37,919 nt of DNA from positions 1 through 37,919 of the forward strand of contig JAOUKN010000010.1 of the NCBI GenBank assembly GCA_029882515.1, in the 5' to 3' direction. The DNA comes from Candidatus Bathyarchaeota archaeon. GTDB lineage: Archaea; Thermoproteota; Bathyarchaeia; Bathyarchaeales; Bathyarchaeaceae. This document shows positions 1 to 8,749 of this stretch, piece after piece. Position numbers and translations under genes: made by a program. Positions within the stretch are counted from its first letter, which is position 1. The number at the start of each line of letters is the position of its first letter. The notes beneath the pieces were generated by a model. That model had not been told where the DNA came from and searched no databases. It worked only from the letters and a program-made list of their open reading frames with translations.

Positions 1-246
1 ACCCTTCGCCATTGGAAAGCCACTATGGAATATCACAAGACGAAAGATATCCTGCACGTCATGAAAATGCTGGGACACAGGAACATTCAGAACACACTCA
101 TCTATACACAGCTCATCAACTTTGAAAGCGATGAATACCATTCAGCTGTTGCAGTGGACATAAAAGAAGCAAGAGAGCTTGTTGAAGCTGGCTTTGAATT
201 CGTATGCGCTCATGAAACATCCATGTTGTTCAGGAAGCGAAAATGA
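1..246 (+). CDS. Tyrosine recombinase/integrase, C-terminal fragment (5' end outside window)
   Basis: The frame of the listed 73-residue ORF is open to base 1, adding TLRHWKAT in front of its ATG, so this is the tail of a longer gene cut by the window edge. The RHW segment fits the catalytic HxxR box. LGHRNIQNTLIYTQL matches the last catalytic region, with the GH motif and the nucleophilic tyrosine in IYTQL. Such enzymes carry out site-specific strand exchange, either integrating elements or resolving dimers. About 25 residues of ordinary extension follow the tyrosine, so the C-terminus looks intact. It is co-oriented with rpoB but separated from it by a promoter. I cannot tell whether it is a chromosomal XerA-like enzyme or the integrase of an element lying to the left. 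Confidence 0.8.
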   Translation, partial: TLRHWKATMEYHKTKDILHVMKMLGHRNIQNTLIYTQLINFESDEYHSAVAVDIKEARELVEAGFEFVCAHETSMLFRKRK

Positions 247-289
247 ACTTAAAAAAGTACAAGGTAATGGCGAATTTACCTAAGTAAAG

Positions 290-297
290 TTTATTAA
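290..297 (+). promoter_or_regulatory. TATA-box candidate for the rpoB operon
   Basis: TTTATTAA stands in the A/T-rich gap after the recombinase. A start site about 25 bases downstream, near 320, would give a roughly 155-base leader before rpoB that contains a 45-codon ORF. Assigned by pattern and spacing only. Confidence 0.4.
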
Positions 298-331
298 TGG
301 GCTAAATCGTTTACTGTTAGCACTTTAAGGC

Positions 332-469
332 ATGATGGGAAAATCCTTATGGAACCCAGACTTTTCGGGTCGGATAGATGCCGACTCATCGGAGGAATCT
401 CCTAGTTTGGAAGAAACCGTATATAAGATCGTGATCCAACATTCTCTGGAAAGGAACTTGGAGGCTTAA
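332..469 (+). CDS. 45-codon leader ORF upstream of rpoB, unknown function
   Basis: The ORF begins ATGATG after a weak AAGG and encodes MMGKSLWNPDFSGRIDADSSEESP... ending SLERNLEA, acidic in the middle. It is too short for the ORF track. Its final codons (TTG GAG GCT TAA) contain the GGAGG that serves as the ribosome binding site for rpoB, whose TTG start lies 6 bases past the stop. Translation of the two could therefore be coupled. In many archaea rpoH sits here; this peptide shows no RpoH features. It may be a real small protein, a leader peptide or chance. Confidence 0.35.
   Translation: MMGKSLWNPDFSGRIDADSSEESPSLEETVYKIVIQHSLERNLEA
460..464 (+). promoter_or_regulatory. Shine-Dalgarno GGAGG deciding the TTG start of rpoB
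   Basis: GGAGG lies 11 bases before TTG 476. No in-frame ATG or GTG exists near the conserved N-terminus, so TTG is the best start even though the spacing is slightly long. Confidence 0.55.
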
Positions 470-475
470 ATAAGT

Positions 476-3400
476 TTGGAATTTTCACATGATGATCTTT
501 TTCTCCTTGTGAAATCTTTTTTTAAGGAAAAGGGTTTAGTTAGACAACACCTTGATTCTTATGACGAATTTGTCGAACATGGTCTTCAAGAAGTTGTAGA
601 TGAAGTTGGGGAAATTGGAATAGAAGTCCCAGAAAATCCATATAAAATTAAGTTCGGTCGATTATGGGTTATTGATCCTGATCCCCAATCGAGAATTAGC
701 AGCCCCTACACTACAGAAGCTGACGGCACAAAGCATGAAATCTATCCTATGGAAGCTCGCTTCCGCGACCTAGCATACTCAGCTCCCCTCTCTCTTGAAA
801 TGACCCCAATAATCGACGGCAGAGAAATGGAGACAGAACTCGTCTTAGTCGGTGACTTTCCAGTGATGCTAAAATCAAAGCTCTGCGTTCTCTCTCAACT
901 TCTTCCAGAAGAGCTAGTCGTCCAAGGAGAAGATCCAAACGATCCGGGAGGATACTTTATAGTTAATGGTTCTGAAAGAGTAATTGTAGCTTTAGAAGAT
1001 TTAGCTCCCAACCGTATTCTCATAGACATCGATACTCGTGGTGCTAAACCCATTTATCAAGCCAAGATATTTTCCACGACAGTCGGTTTTAGAGCAAGAA
1101 TCGAATTGCGAATGAAATCAGATGGAGCCATCTATGTTTCAATGCCTGGTGTCCCTACCGAGATCCCCCTTGTAATTCTTATGCGAGCACTCGGACTGGA
1201 ATCTGACAAGGAAATTGCAGAAACAATTTCTCTTGAGAAAAGAATGCAAAATGAACTGGAACTCTCTTTCGAAAAGGCTATCGGTATTGATATGGTCAAA
1301 GATGCCATAATGTACATTGGAAATCGGGTGGCTCATGGACAAATTGAAGAATATCGTCAGCAGAAGGCAGAGAGTATTCTGGATCGAAACTTCCTGCCTC
1401 ATATTGGGCGCACAATCGAAACCCGTAAAGATAAAGCGTTCTTCTTGGGTGAACTGGCAAGCCGAGTTATTGAATTAAAACTTGGAAAACGAAACCCAGA
1501 CGATAAAGATCACTTTAAAAACAAGCGTTTGAAACTTGCAGGACCAATGCTTGCAGATCTTTTCAGAATTGCCTTCAGAAATCTATGTAGAGACATAAAA
1601 TATCAACTGGAACGCATGGGCTTTAAGCGACCACTGATAAATGTCTCTGCAGCTGTCCGTCCCGGAATCATAACCGAACGAATTCAACACGCCTTGGCAA
1701 CTGGCAAATGGGGACGAGGAAGAGTTGGAATCACTCAACTTCTTGATCGAACAAACCACATTTCTACATTGAGTCACTTACGAAGGTTGCAGTCACCCCT
1801 CAGTCGAAGTCAACCGAACTTTGAGGCACGGGACCTACACCCAACACATTGGGGAAGACTATGCCCAAACGAAACGCCGGAAGGGTCAAACTGTGGTCTA
1901 GTAAAAAATCTTGCCTTATCCGCCAGTACCTCTTTAAGTGCAAACCCAGAAAAAATGAAGCAAGTTATCTATCGAATGGGAGTAATTCCAATTCATGAGG
2001 CAAATGAGGAAGTTAAGTCTAGCGCCAAAGTCTTTGTGGATGGTTCTCTAATTGGTTTTCACTCATCACCGGAAGAGTTAGTCACTGAAATAAGAAAGAA
2101 ACGTAGGAAAGGAAATATATCTCCAGAGGTCAACGTTACTTGTTTCTCAAAGATCTTCGATTCAAAGGAAGAAGTTTATGTTAATTGTGATAAAGGCCGT
2201 GTGAGACGACCGCTTATAATCATAGAAAATGGTGAGCCAAAACTACAACTAGCGCATATCGAAAAAATTCGTTCCGGAGAATGGGGATGGGAAGATCTGA
2301 TAGCGGCTGGCATAATCGAATATATCGATGCTGAAGAAGAAGAGAATGTTCTTGCAACACTAAGCTTTGATGACGTCACCCCTGAACATACCCACATGGA
2401 GATCGCACCGTACACAATCCTTGGAATATGTGCCTCTCTTATACCATACCCGGAACATAATCAATCTCCACGTAACTCCTATGAGGCGGCTATGGCGAAA
2501 CAAGCTCTAGGTTTACATACTACCAACTTCTTTAACAGAGTTGATTCCCGCTCTCACATCCTCCACTATCCGCAGACACCTTTGGTAAATACAAAATCAT
2601 TGGATATCATAGAATATGATTTAAGGCCTTCTGGACAAAACGCTCTCATCGCTATTGTATCCTTTGAAGGATATAACATGGAGGACGCTCTTATTTTCAA
2701 TAAGGCATCTATTGAACGTGGTTTTGGGCGTTCTACATTCTATCGTATTTATGAGGCAGAATGTCGTCAGTATCTAGGTGGATTAAAGGACCGTTTCGTT
2801 ATACCGGAATCTGGCGTCCGTGGATACCGCGGAGAACAGTATTATCGTCTGCTTGAAATAGATGGCATCATAAGTCCTGAGTCTAGGGCTATAGGTGGTG
2901 ACGTACTTATTGGAAGAACGAGTCCTCCAAGATTTCTTGAAGAATATAAAGAGTTTGAGGTCAAAGGCCCCACTATAAGAGACACCTCAGTAGATGTTAG
3001 GTCTTCTGAATCTGGCATTGTCGATGATGTTTTCCTTACTGAAAGCGGTGAAGGAAGCAAACTTGTAAAGGTTAGACTTCGTGATCAACGTATCCCTGAG
3101 CTTGGTGATAAATTTGCTTCTCGACATGGACAAAAGGGCGTGATAGGTATGATTATACCTCAGGAAGATATGCCATTTACTGCCGATGGCATCGCCCCAG
3201 ATATCATTATCAATCCACATGCTATTCCTTCAAGGATGACTATTGGACAATTTCTAGAGTCCATGGCTGGAAAGGTTGCAGCAGCAAGGGGAAGACGCGT
3301 TGATGGAACGCCCTTCATAAACGAAGATCCAGAAGAACTTAAAAACGCATTAATTAGGCTTGGGTTCAGCAGTACAGGACGAGAAATCCTCTACAACGGA

Positions 3401-3841
3401 GTCACAGGCGAGAAATTCGCCGTGGACATTTTCATGGGAGTCGTCTATTATCAAAAGCTCCATCATATGGTTGCAGACAAAATCCATGCCCGAGCGCGAG
3501 GACAAGTTCAGATGCTGACGCGGCAACCCACTGAGGGAAGGGCAAGGGGTGGTGGGTTGCGTTTTGGTGAAATGGAGAGGGACTGCTTGGTTGGTCACGG
3601 TGCTGCGATGCTGTTGAGGGATAGATTGCTCGAAGAATCTGACAAATATCTTCTTTACATATGTGAGAACTGTGGGTACATTGCTTTTTATGATATTAGG
3701 CAACGTAGGTACATTTGTCGACTTTGTGAAGATAAAGCACGAATTTCTCCAGTATTTGTTTCCTATGCTTTCAAGCTTCTTTTGCAAGAATTAATGAGCC
3801 TTTGTATAGCGCCACGACTTAAATTAAAGGAGAAAGCGTAA
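476..3841 (+). CDS. rpoB: DNA-directed RNA polymerase subunit B (Rpo2), unsplit
   Basis: This is the second-largest RNA polymerase subunit, which forms the active-site cleft together with subunit A. At 1121 residues it matches the unsplit archaeal form; some euryarchaea have it divided into B' and B''. Landmarks are the GYNMEDALIFN region (about residue 730), DKFASRHGQKGV (about 880), and HARARGQVQMLTRQPTEGRARGGGLRFGEMERD (about 1000), which lines the active centre. Near the C-terminus CENCG and CRLC (about 1063-1085) form the zinc-binding clamp element. The start is TTG. Its TAA is followed immediately by the ATG of rpoA, so the two are cotranscribed and probably translationally coupled. Confidence 0.98.
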   Translation: MEFSHDDLFLLVKSFFKEKGLVRQHLDSYDEFVEHGLQEVVDEVGEIGIEVPENPYKIKFGRLWVIDPDPQSRISSPYTTEADGTKHEIYPMEARFRDLAYSAPLSLEMTPIIDGREMETELVLVGDFPVMLKSKLCVLSQLLPEELVVQGEDPNDPGGYFIVNGSERVIVALEDLAPNRILIDIDTRGAKPIYQAKIFSTTVGFRARIELRMKSDGAIYVSMPGVPTEIPLVILMRALGLESDKEIAETISLEKRMQNELELSFEKAIGIDMVKDAIMYIGNRVAHGQIEEYRQQKAESILDRNFLPHIGRTIETRKDKAFFLGELASRVIELKLGKRNPDDKDHFKNKRLKLAGPMLADLFRIAFRNLCRDIKYQLERMGFKRPLINVSAAVRPGIITERIQHALATGKWGRGRVGITQLLDRTNHISTLSHLRRLQSPLSRSQPNFEARDLHPTHWGRLCPNETPEGSNCGLVKNLALSASTSLSANPEKMKQVIYRMGVIPIHEANEEVKSSAKVFVDGSLIGFHSSPEELVTEIRKKRRKGNISPEVNVTCFSKIFDSKEEVYVNCDKGRVRRPLIIIENGEPKLQLAHIEKIRSGEWGWEDLIAAGIIEYIDAEEEENVLATLSFDDVTPEHTHMEIAPYTILGICASLIPYPEHNQSPRNSYEAAMAKQALGLHTTNFFNRVDSRSHILHYPQTPLVNTKSLDIIEYDLRPSGQNALIAIVSFEGYNMEDALIFNKASIERGFGRSTFYRIYEAECRQYLGGLKDRFVIPESGVRGYRGEQYYRLLEIDGIISPESRAIGGDVLIGRTSPPRFLEEYKEFEVKGPTIRDTSVDVRSSESGIVDDVFLTESGEGSKLVKVRLRDQRIPELGDKFASRHGQKGVIGMIIPQEDMPFTADGIAPDIIINPHAIPSRMTIGQFLESMAGKVAAARGRRVDGTPFINEDPEELKNALIRLGFSSTGREILYNGVTGEKFAVDIFMGVVYYQKLHHMVADKIHARARGQVQMLTRQPTEGRARGGGLRFGEMERDCLVGHGAAMLLRDRLLEESDKYLLYICENCGYIAFYDIRQRRYICRLCEDKARISPVFVSYAFKLLLQELMSLCIAPRLKLKEKA

Positions 3842-6800
3842 ATGTCTGTTGAGGAAACAGTTCATAAAGTCATAAATGAAGTTTTCTTCGGTGTTTTATC
3901 TCCTCAAGAGGTACGAAGGCTTTCTGTTTCCGAAATACGAACAGCTGACACTTATGACGAAGATGGAGCACCCATAATATCTGGACTTATGGACGGACGA
4001 CTAGGAACACTTGAGCCAAGACAACGATGTAAAACGTGTGGCAACACTGCAATTAGATGTCCCGGACACTTCGGTCACATCGAACTTGCTGTCCCTATTA
4101 TTCACATAATATTCAACAAGGTAATAAACGAACTTCTCGGAGCCACTTGCAGAAGTTGCGGACGTATCTTATTGCCGACGGATCGAATTGAAAACATCAA
4201 GTCGAGAATCAATCGGATTCAAACAATGTTGGGAGAGGTTCCTCGCAGTCTCCACAAGAAATTCTCGCGAGAGGCTAGAGGAAAAGAATGCCCTCATTGC
4301 GGGACACCCCAATATAAGGTAATATTCGAGAAACCAACAAAATTTAGTGAGGATGTTCCCGAGGGCGGTGCGCAAAGATTAACGCCAAGTATGCTCAGAG
4401 AACGACTCGAACGCATATCTGATGATGATCTTGTGTTGTTTGGTTTCAACCCAGAAAATGCCCGTCCAGAATGGATGGTTCTGCAAGTTCTCCCAGTTCC
4501 TCCGGTCTATGTAAGACCTTCAATAACTTTAGAATCTGGTATCCGCTCTGAAGATGATTTAACCCATAAACTTGTAGACATTATTCGTATTAATCAACGC
4601 TTAAAGGAAAACATGGAAGCTGGTGCTCCAACTCTTATTATCCAAGACCTATCTGAGCTGTTGCAGTATCACGTGACAACCTATTTTAACAACGAAGCTT
4701 CAGGAATCCCTCCTGCTAGACATCGGTCAGGTAGAGCACTTAAAACGTTGTCTCAGCGTCTTAAAGGAAAAGAAGGAAGATTTAGAAGTAATCTTTCTGG
4801 CAAGAGGGTGGACTTCTCGGCCCGCACTGTGATTTCCCCAGATCCGAATATTGATATCAGTGAAGTGGGAGTGCCATTGGATGTTGCCATAAGACTCTCC
4901 ATGCCTGAGAAAGTCACCCAATGGAACCTTGAGAAAATGCAAAAGTTGATTATCAATGGTCCAGAAAAATATCCTGGTGCGCTTTATATTGTGAGACCTG
5001 ATGGTAAACGAGTTAGACTAGAGTTTGTTGTTGACAGAGAAAAGGTTGCAGAGGTGTTAGAGCCAGGTTTTACTGTGGAACGCCATCTTAAAGATGATGA
5101 TATCGCCATCTTCAATAGGCAACCCTCCCTTCATCGTATGTCCATTATGGCACATTACGTTCGAGTGTTACCCCATAAAACTTTTCGGCTACACCTATGT
5201 GTCTGTCCTCCTTACAACGCTGACTTTGATGGAGACGAAATGAACCTCCATATACCTCAGAGTGAGGAAGCACAAACAGAATCGCGCCTTCTTATGCAAG
5301 TTCAAGACCAAATTCTTTCTCCACGATTTGGAGGCCCCATTATAGGGGCAATCCGAGACTTCATCACTGCCGCTTATCTTCTAACCCAAAAAGCAACTCG
5401 CCTTACCAAAGATGAAATTTGTAGACTACTAATAGCTGCAGAATATGACGGTCCATTACCTGGCCCAGACATAAAGAAACCTGAGCCCCTTTGGACTGGA
5501 AAACAAATATTCAGTCTCTTTATACCGAAAGATATGAATTATGTGTTGAAAGCCACAACTTGTCGTGGCTGCACTAATTGCCTTTGTGAAGACTGTCCAC
5601 ATGACGCTTATGTAGTCATAAAAGACGGTGTTCTAAAGTGTGGTGTGATTGATAGGCGTTCCATTGGTGCAGAGCAGTCCGAAAGTCTTCTTCACAGAAT
5701 AATAAAAGATTATGGAACGTACGTTGGAAGGCAATTTCTGAATCGTACCTGTCAATTGCTCAAAGTGTTCATAACACTGCGAGGATTCACCTACTCCTTT
5801 GACGAACTAGAGTTGTCTTCTGCTGCACAAGAAAAGATCAAGAAAACAATACAAAAATTCGAGAACAGGATACAGGAGTTGATAAAATCCTATCGAAGTC
5901 GTACATTGCAAAGGCTTCCAGGCCAAACTATGCAGGAATCCTTTGAAATTTATGTTATGAATGAATTGGCCAAGGCCAGAGATAAAGCTGGGAGAATTGC
6001 AGATGAAGATTTTGACATAGCAAATTCAGGCATAACGATGACAAGAACAGGAGCGAGAGGTTCTAACCTTAACATTGGTCAAATGACTGCTTGTGTAGGG
6101 CAGCAGTCTGTAAGAGGAAAACGGATTATGCGTGGATATCGTGAGCGTGCATTGCCTCACTTTAAAGTTGGTGATCCCGCACCCAAAGCCAGAGGTTTTG
6201 TTTACTCTTCCTACCGAGATGGGTTAGATCCAGTTGAATTCTTCTTCCATGCTATGGGTGGCCGGGAAGGATTGGTGGACACTGCTGTGCGAACCCAACA
6301 AAGTGGATACATGCAGAGAAGATTGATTAATGCTTTAGAGCATCTGCGCATAGAATATGACGGGACTGTTCGAAACTCAGTTGGCGACATCATTCAGTTC
6401 CGATATGGCGAGGACGGCGTCGATCCTGCCAAAAGCGATCATGGAAAAGCTGTGAATGTCAGTCGTCTTGTCGAACAAATTAAGATTATGATAAAAAAGG
6501 GCAAGCCAGCGTCTCCTAAATTTATTAAAGAGAGCCATAAGGAAGTCGAAAATCAACTAACTCCCCTTCTCAACAAGGAGTTAAAACACGAGTTATCAAA
6601 AGCTAGGTTAAGCAAAAAAGGTGTACAGCAGCTAATTGATTTAACTCTGGAAAATTACAGACGAGCTCTTGTTGAACCTGGTGAAGCCGTTGGAATCATT
6701 GCTGCCCAATCTATGGGAGAGCCAGGGACTCAAATGACCCTTCGCACATTTCACTATGCTGGAGTCAGGGAACAGAACGTGACTTTGGGCTTACCACGTC

Positions 6801-7666
6801 TCATCGAGATTGTGGATGCTCGGCGTATACCTTCAACTCCAATTATGACCGTTTACTTGGACAAGGAGCATGAAATCAGTAAAGAAAAAGCCACTCAGAT
6901 TGCTCGAAATATTATCTGTACAATCATCGAAGATATTGCCAAGGCCTTGTACGACGACGCTGAAAACGAGGAAGTTGTTATTAGACTCGACCCCACTATG
7001 ATGGAGGATCGTGACGTGACCATAGATGATTTACACAAGGCTCTCGGTCTACTTAACTGTAATTTAAGGATCAAGGAGAATCAAATAGCCCTTGAGCCTA
7101 AGAAGCCTGTAGATCGCAAGAAACTATTAGATAAAGTGTCTAATCACTTAGTCAAGGGCGTCCCTGATATTGGTCGTGTTCTCGTTACTGAGGAGGTGGG
7201 AAAATGGGTTATACGAACAGATGGCTCCAACTTGTCAAAGGTTCTCGAGGTGCATGGTATAAACCCTACTAGAACAATTACTAATCACATTCACGAAATT
7301 GCCAAAACTCTCGGAATTGAAGCTGCAAGAAATGCTATAATCAATGAGGCAATTGGAGTTCTTGAAGAGCAGGGTCTTGACGTAGATGTAAGACATGTGA
7401 TGTTAGTATCCGATATAATGACTGCTACTGGTGAAGTACGGCAGATAGGAAGACACGGAATTAGTGGAGAAAAGACAAGTGTGCTTGCACGAGCTGCATT
7501 TGAAATTACTGTTCCAAACATAGTTGAGGCTGCCATTAAAGGAGAAAGTGACCCACTTAGAGGGGTGACCGAAAACGTTATAGTAGGACAATCTATACCG
7601 ATTGGCACAGGCTTAGTGGATCTTTACATGTCAACGATTCGTACTGAGGACCAAAAGAATGATTGA
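3842..7666 (+). CDS. rpoA: DNA-directed RNA polymerase largest subunit, A' and A'' in one chain
   Basis: This 1274-residue protein contains both halves of the archaeal largest subunit. Residues 60-75 (CKTCG...CPGHFGH) and the later CRSCG and CPHC pairs bind zinc. The Mg-binding catalytic loop NADFDGDEMNLH lies near residue 457. A Cys-rich knuckle, CRGCTNCLCEDCPHDA, lies near residue 575. The A'' part begins with PGEAVGIIAAQSMGEPGTQMTLRTFHYAG around residue 945 and runs on with no stop or internal start. Most euryarchaea and crenarchaea split the gene just upstream of this motif. The unsplit form is known from Thaumarchaeota and some relatives and is the best lineage clue in the window. The last 8 bases overlap rpl30e. 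Confidence 0.98.
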   Translation: MSVEETVHKVINEVFFGVLSPQEVRRLSVSEIRTADTYDEDGAPIISGLMDGRLGTLEPRQRCKTCGNTAIRCPGHFGHIELAVPIIHIIFNKVINELLGATCRSCGRILLPTDRIENIKSRINRIQTMLGEVPRSLHKKFSREARGKECPHCGTPQYKVIFEKPTKFSEDVPEGGAQRLTPSMLRERLERISDDDLVLFGFNPENARPEWMVLQVLPVPPVYVRPSITLESGIRSEDDLTHKLVDIIRINQRLKENMEAGAPTLIIQDLSELLQYHVTTYFNNEASGIPPARHRSGRALKTLSQRLKGKEGRFRSNLSGKRVDFSARTVISPDPNIDISEVGVPLDVAIRLSMPEKVTQWNLEKMQKLIINGPEKYPGALYIVRPDGKRVRLEFVVDREKVAEVLEPGFTVERHLKDDDIAIFNRQPSLHRMSIMAHYVRVLPHKTFRLHLCVCPPYNADFDGDEMNLHIPQSEEAQTESRLLMQVQDQILSPRFGGPIIGAIRDFITAAYLLTQKATRLTKDEICRLLIAAEYDGPLPGPDIKKPEPLWTGKQIFSLFIPKDMNYVLKATTCRGCTNCLCEDCPHDAYVVIKDGVLKCGVIDRRSIGAEQSESLLHRIIKDYGTYVGRQFLNRTCQLLKVFITLRGFTYSFDELELSSAAQEKIKKTIQKFENRIQELIKSYRSRTLQRLPGQTMQESFEIYVMNELAKARDKAGRIADEDFDIANSGITMTRTGARGSNLNIGQMTACVGQQSVRGKRIMRGYRERALPHFKVGDPAPKARGFVYSSYRDGLDPVEFFFHAMGGREGLVDTAVRTQQSGYMQRRLINALEHLRIEYDGTVRNSVGDIIQFRYGEDGVDPAKSDHGKAVNVSRLVEQIKIMIKKGKPASPKFIKESHKEVENQLTPLLNKELKHELSKARLSKKGVQQLIDLTLENYRRALVEPGEAVGIIAAQSMGEPGTQMTLRTFHYAGVREQNVTLGLPRLIEIVDARRIPSTPIMTVYLDKEHEISKEKATQIARNIICTIIEDIAKALYDDAENEEVVIRLDPTMMEDRDVTIDDLHKALGLLNCNLRIKENQIALEPKKPVDRKKLLDKVSNHLVKGVPDIGRVLVTEEVGKWVIRTDGSNLSKVLEVHGINPTRTITNHIHEIAKTLGIEAARNAIINEAIGVLEEQGLDVDVRHVMLVSDIMTATGEVRQIGRHGISGEKTSVLARAAFEITVPNIVEAAIKGESDPLRGVTENVIVGQSIPIGTGLVDLYMSTIRTEDQKND

Positions 7667-7970
7667 CATTGGCAAAGCGATTACCAAAACAGTAAAAACT
7701 GGAAAGGTTTTGTTTGGAACCCAAAGCGCGATAAATAACGCTAGAATTGGAAAGGCTAAACTGGTTATAGTTGCAGCAAACTGTCCACAGAAAACTCGTG
7801 AAAACATCCATTATTATTGTAGACTTTCTAGCATTCCGATGATTATTTATAAAGGGCCTAGCATAGAATTGGGCGCGGTCTGTGGAAAACCATTCACGGT
7901 TTCAGCATTGACTATCAAAGAACAAGGAAACTCAGACATCCTTAAGCTCGCGGAGGCAACAAATGTCTAG
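7659..7970 (+). CDS. rpl30e: Ribosomal protein L30e (eL30)
   Basis: A 103-residue protein of the L7Ae/L30e RNA-binding family and a component of the large ribosomal subunit. Recognisable segments are IDIGKAITKTVKTGKVLFGTQS at the N-terminus, KAKLVIVAANCP in the middle, and IPMIIYKGPSIELGAVCGKPF toward the end. It starts inside the end of rpoA (8-base overlap) and its TAG stop lies inside the start of nusA (8-base overlap). This is the usual rpoA-L30e-nusA order of archaeal polymerase operons. The TAG stop shows that amber is used as a terminator in an essential gene here. Confidence 0.95.
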   Translation: MIDIGKAITKTVKTGKVLFGTQSAINNARIGKAKLVIVAANCPQKTRENIHYYCRLSSIPMIIYKGPSIELGAVCGKPFTVSALTIKEQGNSDILKLAEATNV

Positions 7971-8400
7971 CGGGGTACGCTTTACCAGTCGAGAAATGCG
8001 CTATATAGCTTTATTCGAAAGTATAACTGGAGCCACTGCAAAAGACTGTGTGGTTGACGAGGATCTTAACCGAATAATTTTCGTTGTGAAAGAAGGAGAT
8101 GTAGGGGCTGCTATAGGAAGAAAAGGCAAAAACATTCATCTTCTCGAAAGAATGACTGGAAAAAAGCATGAAATAATAGAGCATTCGGAAAATCCAGCTC
8201 AATTCATAAAAAATGCTTTGAGACCAGCTCACGTGAATGAAATAAGGATCACAGAGCGTCCAGATGGGAAGACCATTGCGGTTGTTTCTGTGAACCCTAG
8301 AGACAAAGGGGTTGCTATCGGTAAGAACGGAAGGAATGCTGAAAGAATTCGGTTCTTAGCTAAACGTTACTTTCGAATACAGAATGTGTCTATTACCTAA
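7963..8400 (+). CDS. nusA: Archaeal NusA, tandem KH-domain transcription factor
   Basis: This 145-residue protein has only the two KH domains of NusA and lacks the N-terminal and S1 domains of the bacterial factor, as is normal in archaea. The two GxxG loops are visible as AAIGRKGKNIHLLE (first KH) and VAIGKNGRNAERIR (second KH). It is predicted to bind RNA during elongation or termination. It is the last gene of the polymerase operon. In many archaea rps12 and rps7 come next, but here a stem-loop overlaps the stop codon and a sulfur-metabolism operon follows. Confidence 0.93.
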   Translation: MSSGVRFTSREMRYIALFESITGATAKDCVVDEDLNRIIFVVKEGDVGAAIGRKGKNIHLLERMTGKKHEIIEHSENPAQFIKNALRPAHVNEIRITERPDGKTIAVVSVNPRDKGVAIGKNGRNAERIRFLAKRYFRIQNVSIT

Positions 8401-8417
8401 AGTCTGTAATAGACTTT
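8399..8417 (+). terminator. Stem-loop at the 3' end of the rpoB-nusA transcript
   Basis: AAAGTCT GTAAT AGACTTT is a perfect 7-bp inverted repeat with a 5-base loop that includes the last two bases of the nusA stop codon. No long T-run follows, so it may protect the 3' end or attenuate transcription rather than act as a classical terminator. Confidence 0.45.
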
Positions 8418-8451
8418 GACAGCTAAAAGAAAACTAGTAACCATAGTATTG

Positions 8452-8458
8452 ATATATA
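8452..8458 (+). promoter_or_regulatory. TATA-box candidate for the tusA-iscS-iscU operon
   Basis: ATATATA lies 37 bases before the tusA ATG, predicting a start near 8480 and a short leader carrying the GGTGGGAGG ribosome binding site. It gives the sulfur operon its own promoter after the polymerase operon. Confidence 0.5.
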
Positions 8459-8494
8459 GAATGTTTTGAATGAGAATTGGTGGGAGGAATTTAA

Positions 8495-8737
8495 ATGCCT
8501 GAAAAAGCAAAAGTGGATCAAACCGTTGACTGTATAGGACTTTACTGTCCCGAACCAGTTTTCAGGACTCGGCAAGAAATAGATAAGATGGTTGTTGGAC
8601 AGGTTTTGGAAATTATTGCTGATGACCCAGCAGCAGAGCAGGATATTCAAAGTCTAATAAGAAGGACGGGGCAAAAACTTATTGAGATACGGAAAGAAGG
8701 AAGCCATATTCGTTTTTTGATTGAAAAAGTTAAATAG
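8495..8737 (+). CDS. tusA: TusA-family sulfurtransferase/sulfur carrier
   Basis: An 80-residue protein of the TusA/SirA family, which carries persulfide sulfur on a conserved cysteine and passes it between enzymes. The signature CPEP (residues 14-17, within DCIGLYCPEPVFRTRQEI) contains the sulfur-carrying cysteine, followed by the typical V..GQVLEIIADDPAAEQDI segment. A strong GGGAGG lies 7-8 bases before the ATG. It is first in a run with an IscS-type protein (13-base gap), an IscU scaffold and a Cys-rich small protein, so it probably feeds or receives sulfur in cluster assembly or tRNA thiolation. Which of these cannot be read from sequence. Confidence 0.88.
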   Translation: MPEKAKVDQTVDCIGLYCPEPVFRTRQEIDKMVVGQVLEIIADDPAAEQDIQSLIRRTGQKLIEIRKEGSHIRFLIEKVK

Positions 8738-8749
8738 AAGGTGATCTCG

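Noticed and set aside
3350-3787. Reverse-strand 145-residue ORF inside rpoB, and other long antisense ORFs
   Set aside because: They are shadows of strongly conserved genes and have no family features.
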